From Phenylobacterium sp. RIFCSPHIGHO2_01_FULL_69_31 (GTDB lineage Bacteria > Pseudomonadota > Alphaproteobacteria > Caulobacterales > Caulobacteraceae), in the NCBI RefSeq assembly GCF_001824475.1, contig NZ_MHXN01000037.1:59424-123423 (forward strand): a stretch of DNA of 64,000 nt, given 5' to 3'. Position numbers and translations under genes: made by a program. Below are positions 41,221-49,595 of the stretch, piece after piece; positions within the stretch are counted from its first letter, which is position 1, and each line of letters starts with the position of its first letter. The notes beneath the pieces were generated by a model. It was given only the letters and a program-made list of their open reading frames with translations, made no database searches and was not told where the DNA came from.

Positions 41221-41721
41221 TCAGTCGCCGATCAGCGGCGTGATGGCGCCCGTGCGGACGTCGACGAGCACGTCGCGGTCCTGGGCGCCGACCAGTTCGA
41301 CCTCGTAGTAATGCCGGCCGCCACGGCGCTCCAGCCCGATCTCGGCGACCTTGCCCTTGGTGGCGTCCTCGACCATGGCGATGGTCTGGCTGAGGGTCCG
41401 CGGAGCGATCTGCGCGGCCTTCAGGTTCTCGCCGACGATCGGCAGGCGCGCCTTGATCGCCCGGGACTGGTGCACCAGCCGCCCGCTGTTGGCGTCGACG
41501 CGCACCTGGACCGGCTTGCCGTTCTTCACCAGCTCGATCTCGTAGACCATGTCGCCCAGATCCATGTCGAACTCGGCGTCGTAGGCGCGGGCGCCCAGCT
41601 CGCTCTCGGCGGTGGCGACCGCCTGGGCCAGGGAGATCTTCGGCCGGACCACCTGGGCGGCGGCCGGAACCGCCAGGACCGCGACGGCGCCGGCGGTCAG
41701 CAGCATGTTGCGAATGTTCAT
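41221..41721 (-). CDS. exported protein with two PepSY domains
   Basis: Periplasmic protein of 166 aa. Signal peptide residues 1-22 (cut after AVPAAA) followed by two PepSY repeats: residues 27-80 (LAQAVATAESELGARAYDAE ... VQVRVDANSGRLV) and 105-163 (TLSQTIAMVEDATKGKVAEI ... DVLVDVRTGAI). PepSY domains often inhibit peptidases or accompany two-component sensors. Here it may be an input or output of the pair just downstream. Confidence 0.85.
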   Translation of the reverse strand: MNIRNMLLTAGAVAVLAVPAAAQVVRPKISLAQAVATAESELGARAYDAEFDMDLGDMVYEIELVKNGKPVQVRVDANSGRLVHQSRAIKARLPIVGENLKAAQIAPRTLSQTIAMVEDATKGKVAEIGLERRGGRHYYEVELVGAQDRDVLVDVRTGAITPLIGD

Positions 41722-41722
41722 C

Positions 41723-42928
41723 TCAGTACTCCGTGTTCGTCCCCCGCAGTCCATCAGATAGCGGACGCAGATGGCCGGCCCCTTCGGCCTGCATTTGAAT
41801 TTCGTCATGTGCCGAGCGGGCGCCGGCGACGATGCCGCACAGCCGGTCGACCACCGCCTCCAGGCGGAAGGCTTCGGCGCGATTGCCCGGCGGAAGGCAG
41901 TCGGCGGGCGTAAGCTGGCGCGCGATGCCGCGGGCGAGGTCGGCGGGATCTCGCGGGTCGGCCAGGACGCCGTAGCGCCCCCCCGCCAGCACCTCGGCGG
42001 CGTTGCCCGCCGTCCGCGAGGCCACCACCGGCACGCCGCAGGCCAGGGCCTCGAGCAGGCTGTTGGACGCCCCCTCCCAGAGGGAGGGGAGCACGTAAGC
42101 CGTCGCCCGCGACAGGATGGGAAACGGATTTGCCGTCTCCCCGTCGAAGCGGACCGCATCGCCAAGCCCCAACGCGCGGGCGCGGCTTTCCAGCGACGCC
42201 CGCCGCTCTGCCGAGCCCCCGCCGAGCACCAGCAGCCGGGCATCCGGCCGCCGCTCACGGACCAAGGCAAGGGCGTCGATCAGGGTCTCGTAGTTCTTCT
42301 GGGCGTGCAGTCGGCCCACGGCGACCAGGAACGGGCGACCGTCGTCGAGCCAGGGGTGGCGTAGACGCGCGCTCGCGCGCGCCCGGATGGCCTCTGCGTC
42401 GACGCCGTTCGGCAGGACATCGACCCGCCGGTCGCGGCGGGCGCGGCGGAAGGGTTCGCGGGCGGCGATGGCGGCCGAAACACAGACGACGCGGGTCGCA
42501 TCGGCCGCGATCAGCCGCAGGCCGAGGTTGCGCAGGCCGCTGCGCGCCGGGTCGCCGCCGCCGTGGGCGGGGTCGTTGCTGATGCGATAGATGCGCGGCG
42601 TATCCGGCAGGCCCCGCAGTGCCGCCCAGGCCGCCAGGTGTGCGTGGTTGCCCATCGAGACCACCACCGAGGGGCGCAGGGCGTCCAGATGGCCGGCCAA
42701 CGCCGGGACCGCCCGGGCGAGCGCCAGACCGCGCGGGCCACGGGCGCGCCCCAGGCAGGTGATCGTAGGCCCCCTGAGCTCCGCCGCCAGTGCGCCGCCG
42801 TCGAGGCAGGTGACGTTGACCGCCGCGCCCCGCCGCGCGAGCGCGTTGGCCAGGTGGACCGTGTTGCGCGCGACGCCGTCTCCGGCAAGGCCACCGCAGA
42901 ACAGGACGACGGGACGGGAGCTGGGCAT
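41723..42928 (-). CDS. GT4-family glycosyltransferase
   Basis: GT-B fold glycosyltransferase, 401 aa. The N-terminal domain begins PVVLFCGGLAGDGVARNTVH, a glycine-rich loop with WcaL/group 1 character. The C-terminal donor domain has FLVAVGRLHAQKNYETLIDA and the E-x7-E motif region PSLWEGASNSLLEALACGVPVVAS. It ends close to the PepSY start, so it may head that operon. The acceptor is unknown. The start at 42928 was chosen by domain fit. Confidence 0.87.
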   Translation of the reverse strand: MPSSRPVVLFCGGLAGDGVARNTVHLANALARRGAAVNVTCLDGGALAAELRGPTITCLGRARGPRGLALARAVPALAGHLDALRPSVVVSMGNHAHLAAWAALRGLPDTPRIYRISNDPAHGGGDPARSGLRNLGLRLIAADATRVVCVSAAIAAREPFRRARRDRRVDVLPNGVDAEAIRARASARLRHPWLDDGRPFLVAVGRLHAQKNYETLIDALALVRERRPDARLLVLGGGSAERRASLESRARALGLGDAVRFDGETANPFPILSRATAYVLPSLWEGASNSLLEALACGVPVVASRTAGNAAEVLAGGRYGVLADPRDPADLARGIARQLTPADCLPPGNRAEAFRLEAVVDRLCGIVAGARSAHDEIQMQAEGAGHLRPLSDGLRGTNTEY

Positions 42929-43042
42929 GCCCGCAACCTGTCGGGGCCGGATTTGCACGGCCTCGCCCGAACATTTGCTTTTGCCCACGTTCGGCGATGA
43001 GGTGGACAAAAGACGGGGAGGCAAGACGGCCATGATGGACCG

Positions 43043-43960
43043 GCGGGAGCGAAGGTCTCCAACCTCATGGCCATGCCCTCCGCCAGGGGCCTGTTCCACA
43101 AGGCCATCGTCCAGAGCGGCTCGCTGCTGGAGATCGGCGAGCCGGCGCGCGGCCAGCGCCTGGCCGAGGCCGTCCTGAAGGCGCTGGAGCTGGGGCCCTC
43201 GGACCTGGCGAAGCTAGCCGAGGTTCCGCCCGCCGACCTCGTGAAGGCGGGCGAGGCGGCGCGAAAGGCCATGCCCAAGCCGGGCCCGAACACCGTCAAC
43301 CTGCATTGGCAGCCCACCGTCGATGGCGTCGCGATCCCGGCGCAGGGCTGGTCGAACGGCGCCCCCGCCCTCTCCGCGCACGTGCCGCTGCTGGTAGGCT
43401 CGACGCTCAACGAATACTCGCCCAGCCAGGGCAATCCGGGCCTGGAGGATGCCGGCGAAGACCAGGCCCGGGCCATGGCCAAGGTCGCCGGCGCCCCCGA
43501 CGGCGCCTGGGATGCCTTCCGCGCCGCCCACCCGCAGGCCAGGCCGGTCGAGATCCTGTCGAGACTGGTCTCGGGTCGATTCCGCGCGCCGGCGGTCGTC
43601 CAGGCGCAGCAAAAGGCGGCGCGGGGCGCGGCCGCGGCCTGGCTCTACCGCTTCGACTACAACCCGGCCTCGGTGCTGGACGGCCGCGTGCGGGCCTTCC
43701 ACTGCGCGGAGCTTGCCTATTGCTTCGACAATGTGGACCGCTGCCTCAACGCCACGGGAGGCACGGCCGAGGCCCGGACGCTGGCGGCGCGAATGGCGGA
43801 CGCGTGGATCGCCTTCGCCCGCACCGGCGATCCCAACCACAAGGGCCTCCCCAGATGGCCGCCCGTCGGCGCGGGTGCGACGCCCAACATGCTGTTCGAC
43901 GCCACGTGCCGCGTGGTCGACGACCCCGATGCGAAGGAACGCGCCGCATTGACCGCCTGA
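43043..43960 (+). pseudogene. truncated carboxylesterase (type B), N-terminal half lost
   Basis: Homology to para-nitrobenzyl-esterase-type carboxylesterases begins abruptly at about 43043 with GAKVSNLMAMPSARGLFHKA, the sequence that normally follows the GESxGG nucleophile elbow. About 200 N-terminal residues, including the catalytic Ser and oxyanion hole, are missing. The acid (STLNEYSP) and His (AFHCAELAYCF) remain. An ATG at 43067 could be used for a 297-aa product, which should be inactive. The break lies near the start of the divergent GT4 gene. Confidence 0.8.
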
Positions 43961-43998
43961 CCGTTCCCCGCCGCGCAACGGCCGGGTAGAGGTCGGGC

Positions 43999-44841
43999 AT
44001 GTCCGCCTTCGACGCCCGCGACCTGCTCGACTGCTACGCCCGCGGCGTGTTCCCGATGGCCGACGCGCGAGAGGACGCGCGCGTCTTCCTGATCGATCCC
44101 GAGCGGCGCGGCGTGATCCCGCTCGACCGGTTCCACGTCTCGCGCAGGCTCGCGCGCACGGTCCGGGGCGATCCGTTTGAGGTTCGCTTCGACACCGCCT
44201 TCCATCGGGTGGTGCTGGAGTGCGCCGCCTCGGGCCCAGGGCGCACCGAGACCTGGATCAACCGGCCCATCGAGAACCTCTACCTGCAGCTTCATCGCAT
44301 GGGCCGCGCCCACAGCGTCGAGTGCTGGGCCGGCGGCGAACTTGTGGGCGGGCTCTATGGCGTGTCGCTGAAGGGGGCCTTTTTCGGCGAGAGCATGTTC
44401 TCGCGCCGGCGCGATGCGTCGAAGGTGGCGCTGGTGCACCTGGTGGCGCGGCTGATCGCCGGCGGGTTCGTCCTGCTGGACACCCAGTTCATGACGGACC
44501 ACCTGAGCCAGTTCGGCGCCGAGGAGATCAGCCGCTCGGCCTATCACCGGCGCCTGGCAAAGGCGCTGGAGATCGAGGCCGACTTCTACGTGGGCGGGAC
44601 GGCGGGGGTTTCCGGCGCGACGGCGGGCGCGGCCTTGGGCAGCGGGGCAGCCTTGGGCTCGGGCGTCGGCGCCGTCGGCGGAGCGGCGTTCGTCGGCGAT
44701 GTCGCAGGCTTGGCCGCCGGCAGCTCCAGCAACTTGGGCTCGGCCGTCTCCGGCGCCTTGGCCGCGGGCGGACGGGCGGGCGCTGCCGCCACGGCCGGCG
44801 CCGGCGCGTTGGCCCTGCAGCTGATCGCCCAGGCGTCGTAG
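43999..44841 (+). CDS. aat: leucyl/phenylalanyl-tRNA-protein transferase with Gly/Ala tail
   Basis: Transfers Leu or Phe from tRNA to N-terminal Lys/Arg of proteins, marking them for ClpS/ClpAP. The family core is residues 1-198: [20 protein letters not shown], the conserved [40 protein letters not shown] and [13 protein letters not shown]. Residues 199-280 are a Gly/Ala/Ser-rich extension ([18 protein letters not shown]) not found in usual members of 220-235 aa; it is coded antisense to the tail of the DUF2155 gene. Confidence 0.92.
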   Translation: MSAFDARDLLDCYARGVFPMADAREDARVFLIDPERRGVIPLDRFHVSRRLARTVRGDPFEVRFDTAFHRVVLECAASGPGRTETWINRPIENLYLQLHRMGRAHSVECWAGGELVGGLYGVSLKGAFFGESMFSRRRDASKVALVHLVARLIAGGFVLLDTQFMTDHLSQFGAEEISRSAYHRRLAKALEIEADFYVGGTAGVSGATAGAALGSGAALGSGVGAVGGAAFVGDVAGLAAGSSSNLGSAVSGALAAGGRAGAAATAGAGALALQLIAQAS

Positions 44842-45428
44842 GTCGCGTGCTCGAGCGGGTTCAGGCCCGGCGACGAGGCGAACATCCAGCCCTTGAACGC
44901 CTGGCGCGGCGGCGGTGTCGGACGGCCCGGCTGGGGGCGCGGCTGAGAGTCGACGGTGAGGTAGACGATCGAATCCTCGATGGCCTCGTCCGGGGCCGAC
45001 CGCTCGCAGGCGCGCACGGTGAACACCAGGCCCTTCCAGCGCACCGGCTGGCCGACCGCGGCCTCGAAGCGCAGCGTTTCGGCGGTCACCTTGTCCAGCG
45101 CCTGCAGCACGGCGACGTTGTAGCGGGCGCGGCGGATCGGAGCGGCCACCGGTTTCTCGGCCACCTGCTCCTTCGGCGCGGCGGCCGGGGCGACCTCGCT
45201 GGCGGTCACGGGCGGCGCCACGGTCGGCGTCGGGGTCGAGACGGCGGCCGGCGGGGCTTCTTCCGCCACCGGCCCTGCGACGGGCGCGGGCGGCGCTTCA
45301 GCGGGCGCGGGCGCGGGCGCGGGCGGCGCGGTGGGCTGGGCCGCGACCATGCCGGTCAGCGCCGCGCCCAGAGCCACGCCAAGTCCGGCGCGGCGAAGGG
45401 ACAGGCTGGAGGTGCGGCGCGGGCCCAC
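44586..45428 (-). CDS. DUF2155 exported protein with Pro/Ala-rich tails
   Basis: Periplasmic protein of 280 aa. A GTG start at 45428, just after the NDUFA12 stop, gives a signal peptide ([20 protein letters not shown], cut near AAQ). A Pro/Ala linker (residues 30-85) precedes the DUF2155 core (about 105-215): [60 protein letters not shown]. The last 70 residues are Pro/Ala/Lys-rich and antisense to aat. DUF2155 is linked to NDUFA12 in many alphaproteobacteria; function is unknown. Confidence 0.85.
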   Translation of the reverse strand: MGPRRTSSLSLRRAGLGVALGAALTGMVAAQPTAPPAPAPAPAEAPPAPVAGPVAEEAPPAAVSTPTPTVAPPVTASEVAPAAAPKEQVAEKPVAAPIRRARYNVAVLQALDKVTAETLRFEAAVGQPVRWKGLVFTVRACERSAPDEAIEDSIVYLTVDSQPRPQPGRPTPPPRQAFKGWMFASSPGLNPLEHATYDAWAISCRANAPAPAVAAAPARPPAAKAPETAEPKLLELPAAKPATSPTNAAPPTAPTPEPKAAPLPKAAPAVAPETPAVPPT

Positions 45429-45430
45429 GG

Positions 45431-45835
45431 CTATTCCGGGGTCCACGCCTCGTAGTCGCCGGTCGCGCGCTGGCGGTCGCCGCCGCGCGAGATCGCGCCC
45501 TTGGGCCGGCGGGCGTAGATGGTGCCGGTCAGGTTCGGGAGATGGTCCTTCTCCCACGACCGGCGCAGCAACGGCTCGGTCGTCGGCGGTTCGTCGAAGG
45601 TGTAGCGCAGCCAGCCGTGCCAGTCGGGCGTGACCTTCGACGCGTCGGCATAGCCCTTGTAGATCACCCAGCGCCGCTTGCGGCCCTTGTCGTAGCTGTC
45701 GCGGTCGTCGCGGGCCTCGTAGTACCGGTTGCCCAGTTCGTCCTGGCCGACGAAGCGGCCACGGCGCCAGGTGGTGAAGTGGATGCCGGTCGTGGCGCCG
45801 TTCCACCAGGTGAAGATCGTCTTCAGGACGGACAA
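45431..45835 (-). CDS. NADH:ubiquinone oxidoreductase accessory subunit, NDUFA12 family
   Basis: Homologue of mitochondrial complex I subunit B17.2/NDUFA12, 134 aa, peripheral on the cytoplasmic arm of complex I in alphaproteobacteria. Diagnostic segments: [54 protein letters not shown] and [10 protein letters not shown]. It heads a two-gene unit with the DUF2155 gene. Confidence 0.95.
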   Translation of the reverse strand: MSVLKTIFTWWNGATTGIHFTTWRRGRFVGQDELGNRYYEARDDRDSYDKGRKRRWVIYKGYADASKVTPDWHGWLRYTFDEPPTTEPLLRRSWEKDHLPNLTGTIYARRPKGAISRGGDRQRATGDYEAWTPE

Positions 45836-45867
45836 ATCAGGGCTCTCGGGGCTCGAAATTCGGCCGG

Positions 45868-45896
45868 ACTATAGGCGGGTGCCCTCGGAGCGTCCA
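45868..45896 (-). promoter_or_regulatory. candidate NDUFA12 promoter
   Basis: Minus strand TGGACG (45896-45891), 17-base spacer, TATAGT (45873-45868): a close sigma-70-type match with a leader of about 25-30 bases to the ATG at 45835. Confidence 0.5.
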
Positions 45897-45921
45897 GCGC
45901 GCGGCGCATCCAGACCCCGCA

Positions 45922-45967
45922 GCAATATGTTGGGGATGAAGCACCCCTCGCACCCAACATCTATTGC
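45922..45967. promoter_or_regulatory. long inverted repeat upstream of the NrdJ-like gene
   Basis: GCAATATGTTGGG (45922-45934) pairs with CCCAACA (45953-45959) and TATTGC (45962-45967), 13 base pairs with a 2-base bulge and an 18-base loop. It lies between divergent genes, 53 bases before the ATG at 46020. It could be a structured leader or an operator; it does not closely match the NrdR box. Confidence 0.45.
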
Positions 45968-46019
45968 TCCTTGGGCTCGGCGACGCCTAGGCTCGCGTGT
46001 CAGGGAGTCGGGCCGCATC

Positions 46020-48470
46020 ATGACCGAGACGTCGCGCGCGGGAATCGAGGGACGGATCCTGGAGCTGGGCGACCGCCTGGTCGAGGTCGAGGCGCCCGCC
46101 CATTTCACGAACGCGCGGGTCGAAGCCTGGATCGACTGGGCCGGCGGCCGGACCGACCTCGCCGCCGCGATTCTGCAGTACGCCTATGCGCTCGCCGGCA
46201 AGGCGCATGCCCGCGGGCTTATCAAGGATCTGAAGAGCCGGACCCGGTTCCGCGAGGCGATCACCGAGGCGATGATGTTGGGCTTCATCGCCCTCTCCCC
46301 CGCTGCGGCGCCCTGCGAGGCGTTGGCGTCCGACGCGCCAACGCTGGATGAATTCACCGCGACGCACCGCGGGCGTGAAGCGGCCCAGGCGGCTGCAGGG
46401 TTGCTGAGGGCCCGCCTGCAGGCGGTCATGGACGCCGTGCTGCGTTGCGAGGGCGGCCCGGAGGCCTGCGCCGATCCGGCCCGGAACACCAGCCTGGCCC
46501 GCGCGGCCGACGCCGCCCGGGCCGCGGGCGCGCCCGACACCGCGGTCTTGGAGGCGATCGCCCTCGCCCGCGGCGGCGAGAGCGAGTGGCTCTGCGCCGC
46601 GCCGCCGCAGGTCCCGTCGGCCCCCGTGGTCGTGGACCGGGGGGCCGCGACGGCCGTCGCCCGCGCCGCGTGGACCACCGGCCGGGTGATCGGCGCCCCG
46701 AGCGAAGCGGCCGCGGCGGCGATCGTCGACGGGTCGGGCCTGGCCTGCGCCGGCGTGGAGCTGATGGCTTTCTGGCGTGAAGGCGCCTTCGACGAGGCGG
46801 CGTTCGCCGAAGCGGTGAAGCTGGTGGCCATCGCGGTGGGCGCGGAGTCCGATGGTCCGGCGGTGCTCGCGCTGGGCGGACTGGGCGAATGGCTCGTGGC
46901 GCACGGCTTCGACTACGACAGCCAGGAGGCTCGGCAGGCCAGCCGCAACCTGTACCAGGCGGCTCGCGACGCGATCGACGGGCTGGAACTCGATCTTCGC
47001 CTGGGCTTGGTGAACAATCCGGACCTCGCGCTGCGCCTGGGCGCGCGGCTGGATGCAGCGCCCTGGGCCGGACCGGTGACCGTCGCCGAGACCGCCGACG
47101 GCGAGACCGTGAGAGTGCTCTCCGAGGCCGCCATCCTGGGGATCGCCGCCACGGGCGCCGACCTCGCCGCGGCGCGGGACGCCCTGCTCGGCCACCGCAG
47201 CCTTACCGAGGCGCCCGGCGTGAGCGCCCAGGCCCTTGCCGCGCGCGGCTTCACCAGCCTGGAGATCGCCGCGGTAGAGGCCGAACTGCCCTTCGTCTCC
47301 AGCCTCGCGCGGGCCTTCGCCCCCACGGTCGTCGGGGAAGGGTTCCTGCGCGATGTCCTCGGCGCGACCCCAGAGCAACTGGCCGACCCCACCCTCGACG
47401 TCCTGGCTCTGGCCGGCTTCAGCGCCGAAGAGGTCGCCGCCGCCGAAGCCCATGCGCTGGGCGCAGCCGACCTGGCGGACGCTCGCTTCCTGAACGAGGA
47501 CCAGCGCCGGGTGCTTCGCGCTGCGGCCGAGCTGCCGGCCGCTGCCGAGGCGGCCATGCTGGCGGCGCTGACGCCGGCGCTGGACGTCCCGCCGGTCCTG
47601 ACGGTCCGGCTGGCCTGGGACGCGAGCATCGCCGAGATCGAGGCCCTGCTCGCCGCCTCCGACGTCGCCATCCACCCGCGCCGCGCCGCGCCGCCGGCCG
47701 CCCTGGCGCTCGAGATCCCGCCGGTGGCCGAGCTGCCGGCCCGCGCCGCCGCACCGGCCCCGCCCGAGGAACGGATCGTCGAACGGATCGTCGAGCGCGA
47801 GCGGACCCGGCAGAAGCTCCCGGACCGCCGCAAGGGCTACATCCAGAAGGCCAGCGTCGGCGGTCACAAAGTCTATCTGCACACCGGCGAGTACGACGAC
47901 GGCCAGTTGGGCGAGATCTTCATCGACATGCACAAGGAAGGCGCGGCCTTCCGCTCGCTGATGAACAACTTCGCCATCGCGATCTCGATCGGCCTGCAAT
48001 ACGGCGTGCCGCTGGACGAGTTCGTGGATGCGTTCGTTTTCACCCGTTTCGAGCCCGCGGGAAGCGTCACCGGCAACGATACGGTCAAGTCCGCCACCTC
48101 GATCCTGGACTACATCTTCCGCGAGCTCGGGATCAGCTACCTGGGCCGAAACGAGCTGGCGAGCGCCGATCCCGGCGAGCTCAACGCCGACGGCCTCGGC
48201 CGCGGCAAGGCGGATGCGGCCATGGGGATCGAGGAGCCTCAGCCCCAGCCGGCGTCGCGGTTCATCTCCCGCGGCTTCGCCCGCGGGGCGGCGCCCGACA
48301 ACCTGGTCTTCCTGCCGTCCGCGAACCGTGGCGCAGGCCCCGCCGCCATGACCGCCGCCGAGGTCTGCGCGGCCTGCGGCGACATCGCGGTGGTGAAGAA
48401 GGGCCAGGCCCTGATCTGCGAGACCTGCGGAACCCGCGCCGGCCGCCTGCCCGAAGACCAGACGGGCTAG
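46020..48470 (+). CDS. degenerate class II ribonucleotide reductase-like protein (TSCPD domain)
   Basis: An 816-aa protein whose C-terminal third (residues 600-720, [20 protein letters not shown] onward) is a clear TSCPD domain of vitamin B12-dependent ribonucleotide reductase NrdJ, ending in a zinc ribbon C783-x2-C786 / C800-x2-C803. The middle still tracks the NrdJ barrel: [17 protein letters not shown] aligns with the DDTACNLASLNLM region, [20 protein letters not shown] with GLGYANLGGLLMxxGIPYDS. The catalytic PCSE stretch aligns with EAAA (residues 229-232). It is too short to contain the whole 1,100-1,200-aa enzyme, so it is probably a non-catalytic paralogue. Confidence 0.8.
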   Translation: MTETSRAGIEGRILELGDRLVEVEAPAHFTNARVEAWIDWAGGRTDLAAAILQYAYALAGKAHARGLIKDLKSRTRFREAITEAMMLGFIALSPAAAPCEALASDAPTLDEFTATHRGREAAQAAAGLLRARLQAVMDAVLRCEGGPEACADPARNTSLARAADAARAAGAPDTAVLEAIALARGGESEWLCAAPPQVPSAPVVVDRGAATAVARAAWTTGRVIGAPSEAAAAAIVDGSGLACAGVELMAFWREGAFDEAAFAEAVKLVAIAVGAESDGPAVLALGGLGEWLVAHGFDYDSQEARQASRNLYQAARDAIDGLELDLRLGLVNNPDLALRLGARLDAAPWAGPVTVAETADGETVRVLSEAAILGIAATGADLAAARDALLGHRSLTEAPGVSAQALAARGFTSLEIAAVEAELPFVSSLARAFAPTVVGEGFLRDVLGATPEQLADPTLDVLALAGFSAEEVAAAEAHALGAADLADARFLNEDQRRVLRAAAELPAAAEAAMLAALTPALDVPPVLTVRLAWDASIAEIEALLAASDVAIHPRRAAPPAALALEIPPVAELPARAAAPAPPEERIVERIVERERTRQKLPDRRKGYIQKASVGGHKVYLHTGEYDDGQLGEIFIDMHKEGAAFRSLMNNFAIAISIGLQYGVPLDEFVDAFVFTRFEPAGSVTGNDTVKSATSILDYIFRELGISYLGRNELASADPGELNADGLGRGKADAAMGIEEPQPQPASRFISRGFARGAAPDNLVFLPSANRGAGPAAMTAAEVCAACGDIAVVKKGQALICETCGTRAGRLPEDQTG

Positions 48471-48571
48471 AAGGTCGCACCCAAGACCACTGAAGTTACC
48501 GCGATTTAAGTGGCGCCTCCGGAGGCGAGCAGGCAGAGGTGACAGCCTGACTGCAAGGAACCGCCCTCCTG

Positions 48572-49591
48572 ATGTTGCGTAACGCCCGCGTCCTGGCCGC
48601 CACCGCCGCCGCCTTCGCGATCGGCTCGATCGCCGGCGAGACGATGGCCGGCGAGCCGGTCGTCCGGCGACAGGATTCGTTCGGCGGCTCCTGCGTGAAG
48701 TGCGAGCTGTCGGGCCGGAACATGTCGGGCGCGCGGATCATCGGCGCGAACTTCTCCGGCGCGACCATGGTCGGGACCAATCTGCAGGACGCGAAGTTCC
48801 ACGCCTCGGTCTTCGCCGGCGCCGATCTCACCAAGGCCGACCTCTCCGACTCGGCCATGAGCGGGGCCAACTTCTCCGGCGCCAACCTCAGCAACGCCCG
48901 GATGCGCTCCACCGAGGCCAACGGGGTCGTCTTCGCAACGGCGAACCTCACCCGCGCCGACCTGTCCGACAGCGAGGCGACGGGCGCCAACTTCCGCAGG
49001 GCGATCCTGGTGAACGCCAACCTGAGTTCGGCCACCTTGCGCGGCGTGGTGTTCGAGAGCGCGGACCTGTCGCGGGCCACGCTGTCCGACATCGAGGCGC
49101 AGGGCGCCAATTTCACCCGCGCGCGGCTTTCCGGCACGACCCTGCGGTCCGCCGACCTGCAAGGCGCCAACTTCAGCCGTGTCGAGGCCTCCGGTGCGGT
49201 CTTCCAGGCTGCAGACCTGACGGCCGCGTCGATGAGCCACGGCACCTTCACGGGCGCCTCGTTCCGCGGCGCCGACCTCAGCCACGCCAGTCTTTCGGGC
49301 TCGACATTCGACGGCGCCGACTTCCGCGGCGCGGACCTTACGCGCACCAGTCTGCACGGGGTGGACCTGTCGAACGCCGAGGGCCTGAGGCAGGACCAGC
49401 TGGACGATGCCTGCGGCGATACGCGGACGCGGCTGCCCCGCGGCCTCGTCATCCGCTCTTGCAACGGCGTGCGCCTGATCCTGCGCCACGATACGGCAAA
49501 GCCGGCGATGCGGATGGTCCCGGCGATGCCGGCCGCGCCGGCGCCGCCGCAACCGCCCGCGCCGCGCTACTTCCTCCCGGTCGCCGGCTGA
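48572..49591 (+). CDS. exported pentapeptide-repeat protein
   Basis: A 339-aa protein with a signal peptide (residues 1-26, AIGSIAGETMAGE) and about 40 pentapeptide repeats of A(D/N)(L/F)xx type over residues 48-270 (SGARIIGANFSGATMVGTNL, SHASLSGSTFDGADFRGADL), forming a right-handed quadrilateral beta helix. A cysteine pair SCVKC precedes the helix and another pair (DACGD, RSCNG) follows it, possibly disulfides capping the helix. The C-terminus is Pro-rich. Function is unknown. It ends 4 bases from the aspS stop. Confidence 0.88.
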   Translation: MLRNARVLAATAAAFAIGSIAGETMAGEPVVRRQDSFGGSCVKCELSGRNMSGARIIGANFSGATMVGTNLQDAKFHASVFAGADLTKADLSDSAMSGANFSGANLSNARMRSTEANGVVFATANLTRADLSDSEATGANFRRAILVNANLSSATLRGVVFESADLSRATLSDIEAQGANFTRARLSGTTLRSADLQGANFSRVEASGAVFQAADLTAASMSHGTFTGASFRGADLSHASLSGSTFDGADFRGADLTRTSLHGVDLSNAEGLRQDQLDDACGDTRTRLPRGLVIRSCNGVRLILRHDTAKPAMRMVPAMPAAPAPPQPPAPRYFLPVAG

Positions 49592-49595
49592 GCCG

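Noticed and set aside
45922-45967. NrdR box or cobalamin riboswitch before the NrdJ-like gene
   Set aside because: The inverted repeat does not match the NrdR consensus and the region is too short and lacks the cobalamin-box core.
48506-49552. A 348-codon antisense frame with apparent repeats
   Set aside because: The periodicity is the pentapeptide-repeat gene read backwards.
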